From Hyphomicrobiaceae bacterium (lineage in GTDB: Bacteria; Pseudomonadota; Alphaproteobacteria; Rhizobiales; Hyphomicrobiaceae), in the NCBI GenBank assembly GCA_017353825.1, contig JAFMSC010000001.1, positions 1-37,548 of the forward strand: a stretch of 37,548 bases of DNA, written 5' to 3'. A program made the translations under genes and the position numbers. Positions 8,153 to 15,741 of this stretch are shown one piece after another (positions within the stretch are counted from its first letter, which is position 1; each line of letters opens with the position of its first letter). Under the pieces are notes generated by a model. That model was given only the letters and a program-made list of their open reading frames with translations, had not been told where the DNA came from and did not search any database.

Positions 8153-9322
8153 ATGCATGCAACCCGGAGAACGGCGCTCTGGCTGGCCACCCGGAGAACG
8201 GTGCTCTGGCTGGTTCTCGCCTTCGTATCGGTCGCACCGCCCGTGTGCGCCGCCGAGACGGACAGGGCCGAGCCGGTCAAGACCGCCGAGACGGCAAACG
8301 ACGTCGCGCGGTTCATCGCCGGGTTGGAGCCGGCCGCGGATTCGCCGCTGGCACCCTTCACGCACGATGCCTCCTGGCAGCAGCACGCCAAGTCGCTGGA
8401 CGCTGCCTGGGCGAGACTGGAGGAGGAGCGCCTGACGAAGATCCGGGCCTGGGCGGTGGCCAATCTGATCGCGCCGCAGCCGGTCGTGCTCTACATGTTC
8501 AGCGGGCCCGATTTCCTCTACCTCGACGCCTTCTTTTCCGACCGCACCACCTATGTGATGAGCGGGCTGGAGCCGATCGGCCAGATCCCCACCATCGAGT
8601 CGGCGCCGCGACGCTCGCTCGGGCCGGCGCTGGCGGGGCTGCGCGCGTCTGTGGGCACCGCGCTCAACTACAGCTTCTTCATCACCAGCCAGATGAAGAG
8701 CAGCCTCGCCGCCACCAGGCTCAACGGCGTGCTGCCCGTCCTCTACCTGTTCCTTGCGCGTTCGGGTAAGACCATCCAGGAAGTTACCCTGATCGGCGTC
8801 GACAAGGATGGCGCCGTGGTCGCGCCCGGCGCGAAAGACGCAACGCCCGGAGTAAAGATCACCTTCGCCGGCCACGACGGGCGCACCCAGACGCTCTACT
8901 ATTTTCAGACCGACCTGTCCGATGGCGGCGTCAAGCACAGCGGGTTCCTCAAGTTCTGCGAGCGACTGGGCCGGGCGGATGTGTTCATCAAGAGCGCTTC
9001 GTACCTGCTGCACACCGATAACTTTGCCATGGTGCGCGGGTTTCTGATCGACCACGCCACAGCCATCGTGCAGGACGATTCGGGCATTCCGGTACGCCAC
9101 TTCAAGGCCCAGGATTGGCAGCTGCGGCCTTTCGGCAAGTATCTCGGGCCGATCGCGGTGTTCTACGGGATGTACCAGAGAGGCCTGAGCGAGGTATTTC
9201 GGCGATCGAACCCACCGAAGCTGGAGTTCGGGGTGGGCTATCGCTGGCGGCCGCAGGAATCCAACCTCCTCCTCGCCGTCAGGACCCCGCTCGACGGCAT
9301 GGCGCAGGAGACCCCCAAGTAG
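8153..9322 (+). CDS. Conserved exported protein of unknown function
   Basis: A protein of 389 residues from ATG 8153, 3 bp after the permease stop. The N-terminus is a signal peptide with an internal duplication (RRTALWLATRRTVLWLV), cleaved probably after VCA or CAA near residue 30. The mature protein contains V-L-Y-M-F-S-G-P-D-F-L-Y-L-D-A-F-F, T-T-Y-V-M-S-G-L-E-P-I-G, S-F-F-I-T-S-Q-M-K, L-L-H-T-D-N-F and G-M-Y-Q-R-G-L-S-E-V-F. I recall this set of blocks as a conserved hypothetical exported family in Gram-negative bacteria but know no function for it. No catalytic motif is obvious. Coupling to an amino acid permease is the only functional hint, and it is weak. Confidence 0.75.
   Translation: MHATRRTALWLATRRTVLWLVLAFVSVAPPVCAAETDRAEPVKTAETANDVARFIAGLEPAADSPLAPFTHDASWQQHAKSLDAAWARLEEERLTKIRAWAVANLIAPQPVVLYMFSGPDFLYLDAFFSDRTTYVMSGLEPIGQIPTIESAPRRSLGPALAGLRASVGTALNYSFFITSQMKSSLAATRLNGVLPVLYLFLARSGKTIQEVTLIGVDKDGAVVAPGAKDATPGVKITFAGHDGRTQTLYYFQTDLSDGGVKHSGFLKFCERLGRADVFIKSASYLLHTDNFAMVRGFLIDHATAIVQDDSGIPVRHFKAQDWQLRPFGKYLGPIAVFYGMYQRGLSEVFRRSNPPKLEFGVGYRWRPQESNLLLAVRTPLDGMAQETPK
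8162..8215. repeat. In-frame tandem repeat, 27 bp x 2, inside a signal peptide
   Basis: Two 27-bp copies (8162-8188 and 8189-8215) beginning ACCCGGAGAACGG and ending CTCTGGCTGG plus two bases. They duplicate nine residues (R-R-T-A/V-L-W-L) at the front of the signal peptide and keep the reading frame. Confidence 0.9.
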
Positions 9323-9375
9323 GATGGGAGACCACGCGCGCGGGAGGGAACCCGCGCGATCTGTCGCGTTCTCAG

Positions 9376-9435
9376 ATGGGGCCAGAAGGCATGGGCCCAG
9401 AAGGCATGGGCCCAGAAGGCATGGGCCCAGAAGGG
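9376..9435. repeat. Tandem repeat, 15 bp x 4, with GGGCCC cores
   Basis: Four 15-bp copies of ATGGGCCCAGAAGGC at 9376-9390 (GGGGCC variant), 9391-9405, 9406-9420 and 9421-9435 (last base changed), in the 245-bp gap between the exported unknown and the methyltransferase-like gene. Confidence 0.95.
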
Positions 9436-9567
9436 GGCCGGAAGGGGTGCGAAGCGGGGGGCTGGGTGAGGGACCAGCTGCTATTGCCGTCGCCGGCGGG
9501 TGTGGGTCCGAGCTTTGAGTCCCAGCTTTGAGCCCTCGCCTGGTCCAAGTCGCTGTCGGAGAGGCAC

Positions 9568-10395
9568 ATGCCACTGCTTACGCTGCGTCCGCGCCTGCCC
9601 GTGGTCCTCTACGTCGCCACCGTCATGGCCGCCGGGACGGCGCTGGCCCAGCCTGCCAAAGAGTACCAGCCCAAGGAAGGGCAGCCCGGCAAAGACGTGG
9701 TCTGGGTGCCCACGGCCCAGGGCCTCATCGACAAGATGCTCGACATGGCCAAGGCGGCCCCCGGTGACTACGTCATCGACCTCGGCTCCGGCGATGGCCG
9801 CACGGTGATCACCGCCGCCAAGCGCGGGATTAAGGCGCATGGCATCGAATACAACCCGGACATGGTGGAGCTGTCCAAGCGCAACGCCGAGAAGGCGGGC
9901 GTGCTCGACAAGGCCACCTTTGCCCATGCCGACATCTTTGAGAGCGATTTCTCTGACGCTACGGTCATCACCCTATTCCTGCTGCCGCAGCTTAACCTGC
10001 GACTGCGGCCCACGCTGCTGAAGATGAGGCCCGGCACCCGCGTTGTCTCGAACACCTTCGATATGGGCGACTGGCCGCCCGAGGAGACCGTGCAGGCTCC
10101 GGGCGAATGCCACGTCTTCTGCCGCGCCCATCTCTGGATTGTGCCCGCGAAGGTGGACGGCGAGTGGCGGCTGGGAGAGGGCGTGCTCACCCTCACGCAG
10201 AAGTATCAGGCCTTCACTGGCAAGCTCACCACCGGCAACGTCGTCGCGCCCATCACCGATGGCAAGCTCGTCGGCGACGCCATCACCTTCACCGCCGGCG
10301 GAACCCATTACGCGGGGCGCGCGACCGGCGTCGCCATGGAGGGGACAGCCAAGGCGGGCAACACAGAGGCGCTGTGGAGGGCCAACCCCTTGTAG
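9568..10395 (+). CDS. Class I SAM-dependent methyltransferase-like protein with signal peptide
   Basis: A protein of 275 residues from ATG 9568, preceded by GGAGAGGCAC. Residues 1-27 look like a Sec signal (VVLYVATVMAAGTALA, cleavage before QPA). Residues 45-185 are a Rossmann-fold methyltransferase: V-P-T-A-Q-G-L-I-D-K-M-L, motif I V-I-D71-L-G-S-G-D-G-R-T, the ribose-binding acidic position in G-I-E-Y-N-P-D, A-D-I-F-E-S-D-F, L-F-L-L-P-Q-L-N-L-R-L-R and D-M-G-D-W-P-P. The last 90 residues read as short beta strands (LTGxxxGN-type repeats), perhaps a small barrel. An exported SAM enzyme is unexpected because SAM is cytoplasmic; either the hydrophobic N-terminus is an anchor or the fold has another role. 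Confidence 0.8.
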   Translation: MPLLTLRPRLPVVLYVATVMAAGTALAQPAKEYQPKEGQPGKDVVWVPTAQGLIDKMLDMAKAAPGDYVIDLGSGDGRTVITAAKRGIKAHGIEYNPDMVELSKRNAEKAGVLDKATFAHADIFESDFSDATVITLFLLPQLNLRLRPTLLKMRPGTRVVSNTFDMGDWPPEETVQAPGECHVFCRAHLWIVPAKVDGEWRLGEGVLTLTQKYQAFTGKLTTGNVVAPITDGKLVGDAITFTAGGTHYAGRATGVAMEGTAKAGNTEALWRANPL

Positions 10396-10549
10396 GTGTC
10401 CGACGTCTGACGCCCTGACAACGTCCCTCGTCCCGGCCGGCGGGCGAGCCCAAGGCGAACAGCGCTCCGAGCCCTGATCTCGAAGGTTTCTTATCGCCCG
10501 CGATCCGGGATAGCCTCGCCTTCGGCTCGGCGTCGGGGATTATCAGCTG

Positions 10550-11641
10550 CTACTTGACGATCCTGCGCAACAGCACGGTGTTGTCGAACACCAGGCTGAT
10601 CGTCCAGATCCAGCGTGCCCCCATGAACGCCTCAGGATACCGCCAATAGGCGGGAACCCCCACGATGCCGACGTCCTGGTCGAGGTACTCGAAGGCCCTT
10701 GGCCAGGCGGAGTCGTCGAATTCTGGCGCCATCCAGCCGTCGGGGATCGGGTAGTGAATGGCAAAGCAAAACTCCCTGCACGTGGGCATCCTGGCCAGGG
10801 GGTGAATGCGACCTCCAAGGTGCGACGTGTCGTGAATGTTGCCGTACTCGACGACGTCGTCGGGGTGCTGCAGGGGCGCGATATAAAACGACTGCGCCTT
10901 CCAGGTGCTGTCGGTCACGGTGCCATCGGAGAACCGCGCCACGAAGCCGCCGTCGCCGGAATGCCAGGGGTTAGCCTGGAATACCTCCATTCCGAGCCCT
11001 AGCTTGTCCTCCCAGTCCTGAGCCAGCACGGCGATGGTGTAGGGCCGCTTCACGCGGAAGCGAACCACATGCGAGTTGAACGGCGTGTACGGGGTCACGT
11101 CCACGCCGATCAGCTTGCCGTTGATGTAGAGCTCGAAATAGTTGTCGGCCACCAGGAACCCGGTGACGACCTCGCCGTCCTTGTCAATCTCGATGATCGG
11201 CACTTTATTGAGGTCGACCTCGGCCAGGCTTTTCGGCATGACTTTGGTGCATTCGTTGTAGAGGTCGGGAAGCTTGGGCGCGGTTGCATAGTTGGTGGCC
11301 GCCGGCACCGTGAGTTTGGTGCCGTCCTTGGCCGTAATCTCCCCCACCGCGTTCTTGCGCAGGTTCATGCCCGGCTCGGGGAAAGCGCACGGGATCAAGT
11401 CCTCCGTCATCGTTTTCCCCAGGCCCTGCGTGACGATGCGCGTTGGCGGGGGATTGGCCGCGGGCAGTGGCATCTTGGTCGGTGGCTTCGCCTGCTGCGC
11501 CTCAACGGAGGCCGCCGTGAGCAAAGCCGCCATGAGTAAAGCCGCCATGAGCAGAGCCGCCATCAGCAAGGATGCCGCGAGCAAGAGCGGGCTGGGATAA
11601 AGCGCGCCAACGCATGCTCGGACTTGCCCTCGGGCGGTCAT
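10550..11641 (-). CDS. Exported protein of unknown function with a repeat-built signal peptide
   Basis: A protein of 363 residues from ATG 11639-11641, chosen because GGGGAG lies 6 bases upstream; an upstream in-frame extension lacks a site. The signal peptide core is four near-identical L-L-M-A-A blocks encoded by a 15-bp tandem repeat, with cleavage probably after VEA. The mature part starts with a Pro-rich stretch, then I-P-C-A-F-P-E-P-G, then a beta-rich middle with Y-F-E-L-Y-I-N-G-K-L-I-G-V-D and H-V-V-R-F-R-V, similar to ligand-binding jelly-roll domains. The C-terminal third has E-Y-G-N-I-H-D-T-S-H-L-G-G, C-R-E-F-C and A-Y-W-R-Y-P-E-A-F-M-G-A-R-W-I-W-T. I know no named family; extracytoplasmic location is the only firm call. 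Confidence 0.7.
   Translation of the reverse strand: MTARGQVRACVGALYPSPLLLAASLLMAALLMAALLMAALLTAASVEAQQAKPPTKMPLPAANPPPTRIVTQGLGKTMTEDLIPCAFPEPGMNLRKNAVGEITAKDGTKLTVPAATNYATAPKLPDLYNECTKVMPKSLAEVDLNKVPIIEIDKDGEVVTGFLVADNYFELYINGKLIGVDVTPYTPFNSHVVRFRVKRPYTIAVLAQDWEDKLGLGMEVFQANPWHSGDGGFVARFSDGTVTDSTWKAQSFYIAPLQHPDDVVEYGNIHDTSHLGGRIHPLARMPTCREFCFAIHYPIPDGWMAPEFDDSAWPRAFEYLDQDVGIVGVPAYWRYPEAFMGARWIWTISLVFDNTVLLRRIVK
11511..11585. repeat. In-frame tandem repeat, 15 bp x 5, inside a signal peptide
   Basis: Five 15-bp copies (11511, 11526, 11541, 11556, 11571) of GCCGCCATGAGYAAA-like sequence, the last one diverged. On the minus strand they encode repeated L-L-M-A-A blocks and lengthen the hydrophobic core of the signal peptide of the 10550-11641 gene. 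Confidence 0.9.
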
Positions 11642-12265
11642 GTGTTCTCCCCTGGCGATTGCACCGCCGCGCGGCCCTCGAGCGGTCGCACCCGGCAAGC
11701 TGACCGGCCAGCCTACAGAGCACCGATGCCATCGGCAAGGTCAGTCTCGATGCTGACGGGAAGATCGCGGAGCAAAGCCATTGCCCATGTTGTCATTGAG
11801 GACACGTCAAAGTTGGATGCCCCGCGGCGGCCGCGAGGGCCGCTTGCGTGGTGCCGGGATCATCAGCAAGGGTCGGCGCCGACTGCGCGGAGCCGAGCGC
11901 CTCCGGACGGACGAGGTGATCGGCTGCCCATCTGGGCTGGCTTGCCGCTGCTCGACGCGGTGCTCCTCCTAGCCCATGACCTCGCGGAGCGCCGTCGTTG
12001 ATGAGGTGATGGATTGTAGGCATCTCGGCCGCCGGCCTCCGACGGGATGTGCCACACCGGCTTCCAGTTGACCCGCTCGCCTCCATCGCCACGGACGTGA
12101 CGCCATGGCACCGCCACGCGCCAGGGCGATCAGGCCTGCCGTCGGCAGTGTGCCCGTCGCGCAACGCCGTTGGGTCGATAGCGGCTGCCCGGCAATCGGC
12201 CCTGGTCAACGCGGCCAAGATTTCGGAAGCTCGCCACAGCTGGGACAAGGGGATTGGGGGGGGCG
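11642..12265. other. Gene-free region holding a transposase remnant
   Basis: 624 bp between the exported unknown (minus) and the MipA-like gene (plus). No intact gene is seen. Its right half contains a frameshifted IS110-type transposase fragment at about 12040-12185; the part at 11700-12030 is high-GC sequence without a coding frame I can support. Confidence 0.6.
12040..12185 (-). pseudogene. Remnant of an IS110-family transposase (frameshifted)
   Basis: On the minus strand one frame reads H-G-V-T-S-V-A-M-E-A-S-G (12071-12106) and the next frame continues N-W-K-P-V-W-H-I (ending near 12046). Joined, this is the IS110 N-terminal block V-A-M-E-A-T/S-G-V-Y/N-W-K-P-V-W-H-I, which includes an acidic active-site residue of the DEDD domain. 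Loss of one G in the G run at about 12070 explains the frame change. Upstream, L-I-A-L-A-R lies in yet another frame. No terminal sequences or remaining transposase body were recognised, so this is a decayed fragment. Confidence 0.55.
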
Positions 12266-13033
12266 ATGCCGGCTCTGGCTCGCGTCAGCATCTGCGCGGC
12301 GGGACTTGTGGTACTGGCGGCAACGCCTGCTGGTGCGCAGAGTACACCCGACCTGCTCGGTAACCGTTGGCAGGTGGGCGGTCTAGTCTATGTCTCGCCG
12401 AGCTTCGAGGGTTCCAAGTCCTACGACGCCATCGCCTTTCCCTTCATCGCGCCCGGGGACGTCGGCAACGAGGGCTTCGTGCAGATCAAAGGCGCCGACG
12501 ACGTGCGCCTGCGCCTGTTCCATGACGGTGGCTTCGAATTCGGCCCCCTCGCCGGCTATCGCTTCGGCCGCGACGGCGACGATGTTACCAACGTCGCTGT
12601 CGGCGACGTGGATGGCGGCTTGGTGCTCGGCGGCTTCGCCACCTACCGCACTGGGCCCCTGGCCTTCTCCGTTTCCTACCACCACCAGGTGACCGGAGAC
12701 GACACCGGCGGGCTCGTACGTTTCAGTGTGGAGCACACCAGCAGGCTCTCGCCGGCAGTGAACCTCACCGCAAGCGTCGGCACGGACTACGCCAGCGAGG
12801 AGTACATGACGGCCTTCTTCGCCGTGCCGGGTGTATTCGCCCCCGACGCGGGCTTTAAGGACGTCTTCGTGGGCGCAACCGCCACCGTCGACCTCAGCGA
12901 TCGCTGGTCGCTCCACCTCCTCGGCCGCTACTCCCGCCTCATCGGCGATGCCGCCGACAGCCCGATCGTGGAGACAGCGAACCAGCTCTATGGCGGCCTC
13001 GCCCTCTCCTATAAGTTCAATTGGAATCGCTAG
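12266..13033 (+). CDS. MipA/OmpV-family outer membrane protein
   Basis: A protein of 255 residues from ATG 12266, preceded by a G-rich GGGGGGGCG site; a TTG four codons upstream is less likely. The signal peptide (LARVSICAAGLVVLAATPAGAQ) is cleaved before STPD. The mature protein has alternating beta strands with aromatic girdles: W-Q-V-G-G-L-V-Y-V-S-P-S-F-E-G-S, F-P-F-I-A, F-E-F-G-P-L-A-G-Y-R-F-G-R-D, then barrel strands, ending G-G-L-A-L-S-Y-K-F-N-W-N-R. This is the MipA/OmpV layout (12-strand-type barrel). In E. coli, MipA scaffolds the murein hydrolase MltA with PBP1B; other members are porin-like. The role here is not established. Confidence 0.85.
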   Translation: MPALARVSICAAGLVVLAATPAGAQSTPDLLGNRWQVGGLVYVSPSFEGSKSYDAIAFPFIAPGDVGNEGFVQIKGADDVRLRLFHDGGFEFGPLAGYRFGRDGDDVTNVAVGDVDGGLVLGGFATYRTGPLAFSVSYHHQVTGDDTGGLVRFSVEHTSRLSPAVNLTASVGTDYASEEYMTAFFAVPGVFAPDAGFKDVFVGATATVDLSDRWSLHLLGRYSRLIGDAADSPIVETANQLYGGLALSYKFNWNR

Positions 13034-13041
13034 AGGCGTCG

Positions 13042-13095
13042 GGCGGAGTGGGGCGAAGCCCGTAATCCGCCGACCTGCCAGTCAATGGCGGATTA
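13042..13095. repeat. Dispersed palindromic repeat, copy 1
   Basis: GGCGGA-x-GGGCGAAGCCCG-x-TAATCCGCC can form a stem-loop (13043-13071), and TAATCCGCC (13063-13071) also pairs perfectly with GGCGGATTA (13087-13095). GGGCGAAGCCCG recurs at 37457-37468, next to another GGCGGAT/TAATCCGCC pair. This type of intergenic palindrome is common in Rhizobiales. It lies just after the MipA stop and may act as an mRNA 3' structure. Confidence 0.6.
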
Positions 13096-13170
13096 GCCTC
13101 GATCCCATCAGTGTGGCCCCCTCAGCGTGGGCCTCTGATCGCCGTGGCCGCAAAGTCGGCGTACCCGACA

Positions 13171-13443
13171 TCACCAGGGAAGAGCGCGCTCTCTTGCCGC
13201 TGCCCAGCAGAGGCGGCGTTCGCAGCCGGCCCTGCCGTGGACCACCGGCCCGATCTCGCTGCGGTCGAGGCCGATGTCCTTGAGGGTGCGGTCGTCGAGG
13301 GCATTGAGGATGGCGACCGTGGCGCACGCCGCCCGTTGCGTCCAGTAGCGCGACCAGGCGTGCTGCGTCCGGCTCAGTATTTTGTAGCCGATCCGGCTCT
13401 GCGTTGTGCGCCCGCTGAGGAGCGTCGATAGCTGCCGTGCCAT
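13171..13443 (-). CDS. DUF1127 small protein
   Basis: A protein of 90 residues from ATG 13441-13443, with AGGAG 10 bases upstream. The core, W-T-Q-R-A-A-C-A-T-V-A-I-L-N-A-L-D-D, followed by R-T-L-K-D-I-G-L-D-R-S-E-I, is the DUF1127 (YjiS-like) motif L-x-x-L-D-D-x-x-L-x-D-I-G-x-x-R-x-x-I. Small basic DUF1127 proteins are widespread in alphaproteobacteria; some affect RNA turnover and phosphate or carbon metabolism. A tail of about 20 residues after the motif has no recognised domain. It is convergent with the MipA gene. Confidence 0.85.
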   Translation of the reverse strand: MARQLSTLLSGRTTQSRIGYKILSRTQHAWSRYWTQRAACATVAILNALDDRTLKDIGLDRSEIGPVVHGRAGCERRLCWAAARERALPW

Positions 13444-13600
13444 GGCTTCTCTACTCCTGTTCCGCTCCCGACATTCCCACTACCGCTGCCGGTTGGCGGC
13501 TCCCTCGCCTCGTTGCCGCCGGCCCGGGCCTCCCTCTGCGCCTCCAAGTCCAGCCGAACTTGCGGAAGCCCGCGCAGGGGGTCTGCACGCGCTCGAGCCC

Positions 13601-13624
13601 GAGTGTCACGACGAGTGTCACAAC
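13601..13624. repeat. Tandem repeat, 12 bp x 2
   Basis: GAGTGTCACGAC (13601-13612) is followed by GAGTGTCACAAC (13613-13624), one mismatch, and then by GAG. It is intergenic. Confidence 0.8.
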
Positions 13625-13754
13625 GAGGGGATGACACCTTCGCCTTGGGGTCGACCTCCTGATCGCCCGTCCTGTCCCCATCAAGTCCTGACGGGGGATG
13701 CGCACTTTTTTACTATTCCTCACAAATGCGTGGGTTTGCCGTGATGAGATACGC

Positions 13755-13807
13755 CGCTATATCAGTGGCGACAAGCGACGATATCTCGCCTCAGGCGTGA
13801 GATAATC
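13755..13807. promoter_or_regulatory. Candidate LysR operator / autoregulatory inverted repeats
   Basis: GATATCTCGCCT (13780-13791) is mirrored by AGGCGTGAGATAATC (13793-13807), an imperfect inverted repeat ending 3 bp before the LysR ATG. An outer ATATC (13759-13763) ... GATAT (13780-13784) pair could be a LysR-type box. The sequence is clearly AT-richer than its surroundings. The position suits autoregulation; this is inference from symmetry only. Confidence 0.4.
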
Positions 13808-13810
13808 TAA

Positions 13811-14881
13811 ATGCCCACCGCCCTGCGCCGCCCGCTGCCGCCGCTCAACGCCTTGCGTGCCTTCGAGGCCACGGCCCGCCACCTGAGCTTCTCCAAGGCC
13901 GCCGAAGAGCTGCACGTCACGCCCGCCGCCCTCAGCCACCAGATCCGGGGGCTTGAGGATCTGTTGGGTCTAAAGCTGTTCCACCGTCGCGCGCGCTCGA
14001 TCGAGCTCACGGAGCCCGCACGCCTCATCTATCCCGGCGTGCACACCGGCTTCGAGGCCATCCGTGGCGCCATGGAGCGGTTGGGTCTCGGCCGCGACGA
14101 TCGCATTCTGGTGGTCAGCTCCACTCCAGGCTTCACAGCCAAGTGGCTGGTGCCGCGGCTTTACCGCTTCCTTGGCGGCCACCCCGACATCGAGACGCGC
14201 ATTAGCGCCAGCGTCGGCTATGCCAATCTCGCCAGTGATGGGGTGGACGTGGGCATCCGGCTGAGCCCCGGCGTGCATCCGGACCTTTATGTCGAGAAGC
14301 TCTCCGACGAATGGCTGCTGCCGCTGTGCAGCCCGCGCCTCCTCAACGGCGAGCGCCCGCTCCGGTCGCCGCAGGACCTTGCACAATTCCCCCTGATCCA
14401 GGTCGACCTGCCGGGCCTCGTGCCGACGTGGGGGGACTGGGCGCGGCTCGCCGGCATCGAAGGCGTCGACACCACGCACGGACTGCGCCTCAACGTTGCC
14501 GACCACGCACTCGATGCTGCCAGCGAGGGCATGGGCGTGGTGCTGGCCTACAAGATGGTGGCTGCGCGCGACATCGCGCGCAAGCGCCTGGTGTCGCCGT
14601 TCGGACCGGAAATGCTCCTGCCGGGCCGCGCCTACTACTTCGTGTGCGCCCGCGGGCGGGAGAAGCGGGCGCCGGTCAAGGCCTTCCGCGACTGGGTGTT
14701 CGCCGAGATGGAGGAGACCCATGCCAGCCTCAAGGACGCGCTGGCGGGATCAGACGCGCGCTCCGACCCTGCGGGCGTGACCCCGGTGGGCCAAGCCATG
14801 GGCATCGGCACCGGCGCATCCCGGCGTTCCGGCAGGCAGCGCAGGGCCGCCAGGCCGGCCGCAGAAGGGGAGCGCGCATGA
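13811..14881 (+). CDS. LysR-family transcriptional regulator (GcvA type)
   Basis: A protein of 356 residues from ATG 13811. Residues 10-70 are the winged helix-turn-helix: L-P-P-L-N-A-L-R-A-F-E-A-T-A-R-H-L-S-F-S-K-A-A-E-E-L-H-V-T-P, then A-A-L-S-H-Q-I-R-G-L-E and L-F-H-R-R. The effector domain follows, with P-G-F-T-A-K-W-L-V-P-R-L and D-V-G-I-R-L-S-P-G. These blocks match GcvA-like regulators. The last 40 residues are Arg/Ala/Gly-rich and extend beyond the usual length. The stop overlaps the next ATG by 4 bp (ATGA), so it is translated together with the enoyl-CoA hydratase-like gene, unlike the usual divergent LysR arrangement. Residue strings here run across the HTH and are split for readability. 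Confidence 0.9.
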   Translation: MPTALRRPLPPLNALRAFEATARHLSFSKAAEELHVTPAALSHQIRGLEDLLGLKLFHRRARSIELTEPARLIYPGVHTGFEAIRGAMERLGLGRDDRILVVSSTPGFTAKWLVPRLYRFLGGHPDIETRISASVGYANLASDGVDVGIRLSPGVHPDLYVEKLSDEWLLPLCSPRLLNGERPLRSPQDLAQFPLIQVDLPGLVPTWGDWARLAGIEGVDTTHGLRLNVADHALDAASEGMGVVLAYKMVAARDIARKRLVSPFGPEMLLPGRAYYFVCARGREKRAPVKAFRDWVFAEMEETHASLKDALAGSDARSDPAGVTPVGQAMGIGTGASRRSGRQRRAARPAAEGERA

Positions 14882-15690
14882 CTGACGACCTCTACGGCCG
14901 CTACCAGGCCCTGAAGTTCGCGCGTCCGCGCCCGCGCATCCTTGAGGTGATCCTGTCCAAGCCGGGCAAGCTCAACGCCCTCGACGCCGACGGGCACCGC
15001 GAGCTGGCCGAGGTGTGGCGCGACATCGACCGCGACCCGGACACCTCGGTGGTGCTCCTGCGCGGCGACGGCGGCGTGTTCTCGGCCGGCGGCGACTTGG
15101 GCATGGTTGAGGCGATGACGCGCGACTGGGCCGTTCGCACGCGCGTGTGGAAGGAGGCGAGCGACCTCGTCTACAACGTCATCAACTCTACCAAGCCGGT
15201 CGTGGCTGCGATCGAGGGCCCGTGCGTCGGCGCCGGCCTGGCGGCGGCCATGGTGGCCGACATCACGGTGGCCGGTCGAACGGCGCGCATCATCGACGGT
15301 CACACCCGCCTCGGCGTTGCCGCCGGCGATCATTCAGCCATCGTGTGGCCGCTGCTGTGCGGCATGGCCAAAGCCAAATACTACCTGCTCCTGTGCGAGG
15401 CCGTGACCGGCGAGGAGGCCGAGCGCATCGGCCTCGTCTCCATGCTCGCCGACGATGGCAAGGTCGTGGAGACGGCCCTCGCCGCGGCCGAGAAGCTGCG
15501 CGACCTGCCGCCAGCGGCCGTGCGCTGGACCAAGCACGCGCTCAACAACTGGCTCAGGATGGCTGGGCCTGCCTTCGACGCCTCTCTCGCCATGGAGTTG
15601 ATGGGTTTCTCCGGGCCCGAGGTCCAGGAGGGCCTGGCTGCACTGAAGGAGAAGCGCCAGCCGAAGTGGGAACCCAAGGAGCCGTTCTGA
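14878..15690 (+). CDS. Enoyl-CoA hydratase/isomerase (crotonase) family protein
   Basis: A protein of 270 residues from ATG 14878, overlapping the LysR stop by 4 bp. Crotonase-fold blocks: K-L-N-A-L-D-A-D-G-H-R-E-L, the oxyanion-hole segment V-F-S-A-G-G-D-L-G-M, A-I-E-G-P-C-V-G-A-G-L-A-A-A, and G-E-E-A-E-R-I-G-L-V-S. Where classical hydratases have G-A-G-G-T-Q-R, this protein has V-A-A-G-D-H-S-A-I-V-W-P-L, and the two usual catalytic glutamates are not obvious. An isomerase or hydrolase reaction on an acyl-CoA is therefore as likely as hydration. Coupling to the LysR suggests an inducible pathway for an acid degraded as its CoA ester. Confidence 0.85.
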   Translation: MTDDLYGRYQALKFARPRPRILEVILSKPGKLNALDADGHRELAEVWRDIDRDPDTSVVLLRGDGGVFSAGGDLGMVEAMTRDWAVRTRVWKEASDLVYNVINSTKPVVAAIEGPCVGAGLAAAMVADITVAGRTARIIDGHTRLGVAAGDHSAIVWPLLCGMAKAKYYLLLCEAVTGEEAERIGLVSMLADDGKVVETALAAAEKLRDLPPAAVRWTKHALNNWLRMAGPAFDASLAMELMGFSGPEVQEGLAALKEKRQPKWEPKEPF

Positions 15691-15741
15691 CAATATTGAG
15701 GCGTCGGATGTCATTGGGACGACGATCGCCGCGCGGGGCCC

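Larger units (their letters stand above)
13444..13810. other. Divergent intergenic region (DUF1127 / LysR)
   Basis: 367 bp without a supported gene. It contains a 12-bp tandem pair GAGTGTCACGAC / GAGTGTCACAAC (13601-13624) and, at its right end, AT-richer sequence with inverted repeats next to the LysR start. Promoters of the two divergent genes are expected here. Confidence 0.6.

Noticed and set aside
8057..9574. 505-residue open frame on the minus strand
   Set aside because: It is the antisense shadow of the exported protein at 8153-9322; no start site and no family motifs.
14311..14877. Long upstream extension of the crotonase-like gene
   Set aside because: The extension lies out of frame over the LysR gene; the ATG at 14878 with the ATGA overlap is the natural start.
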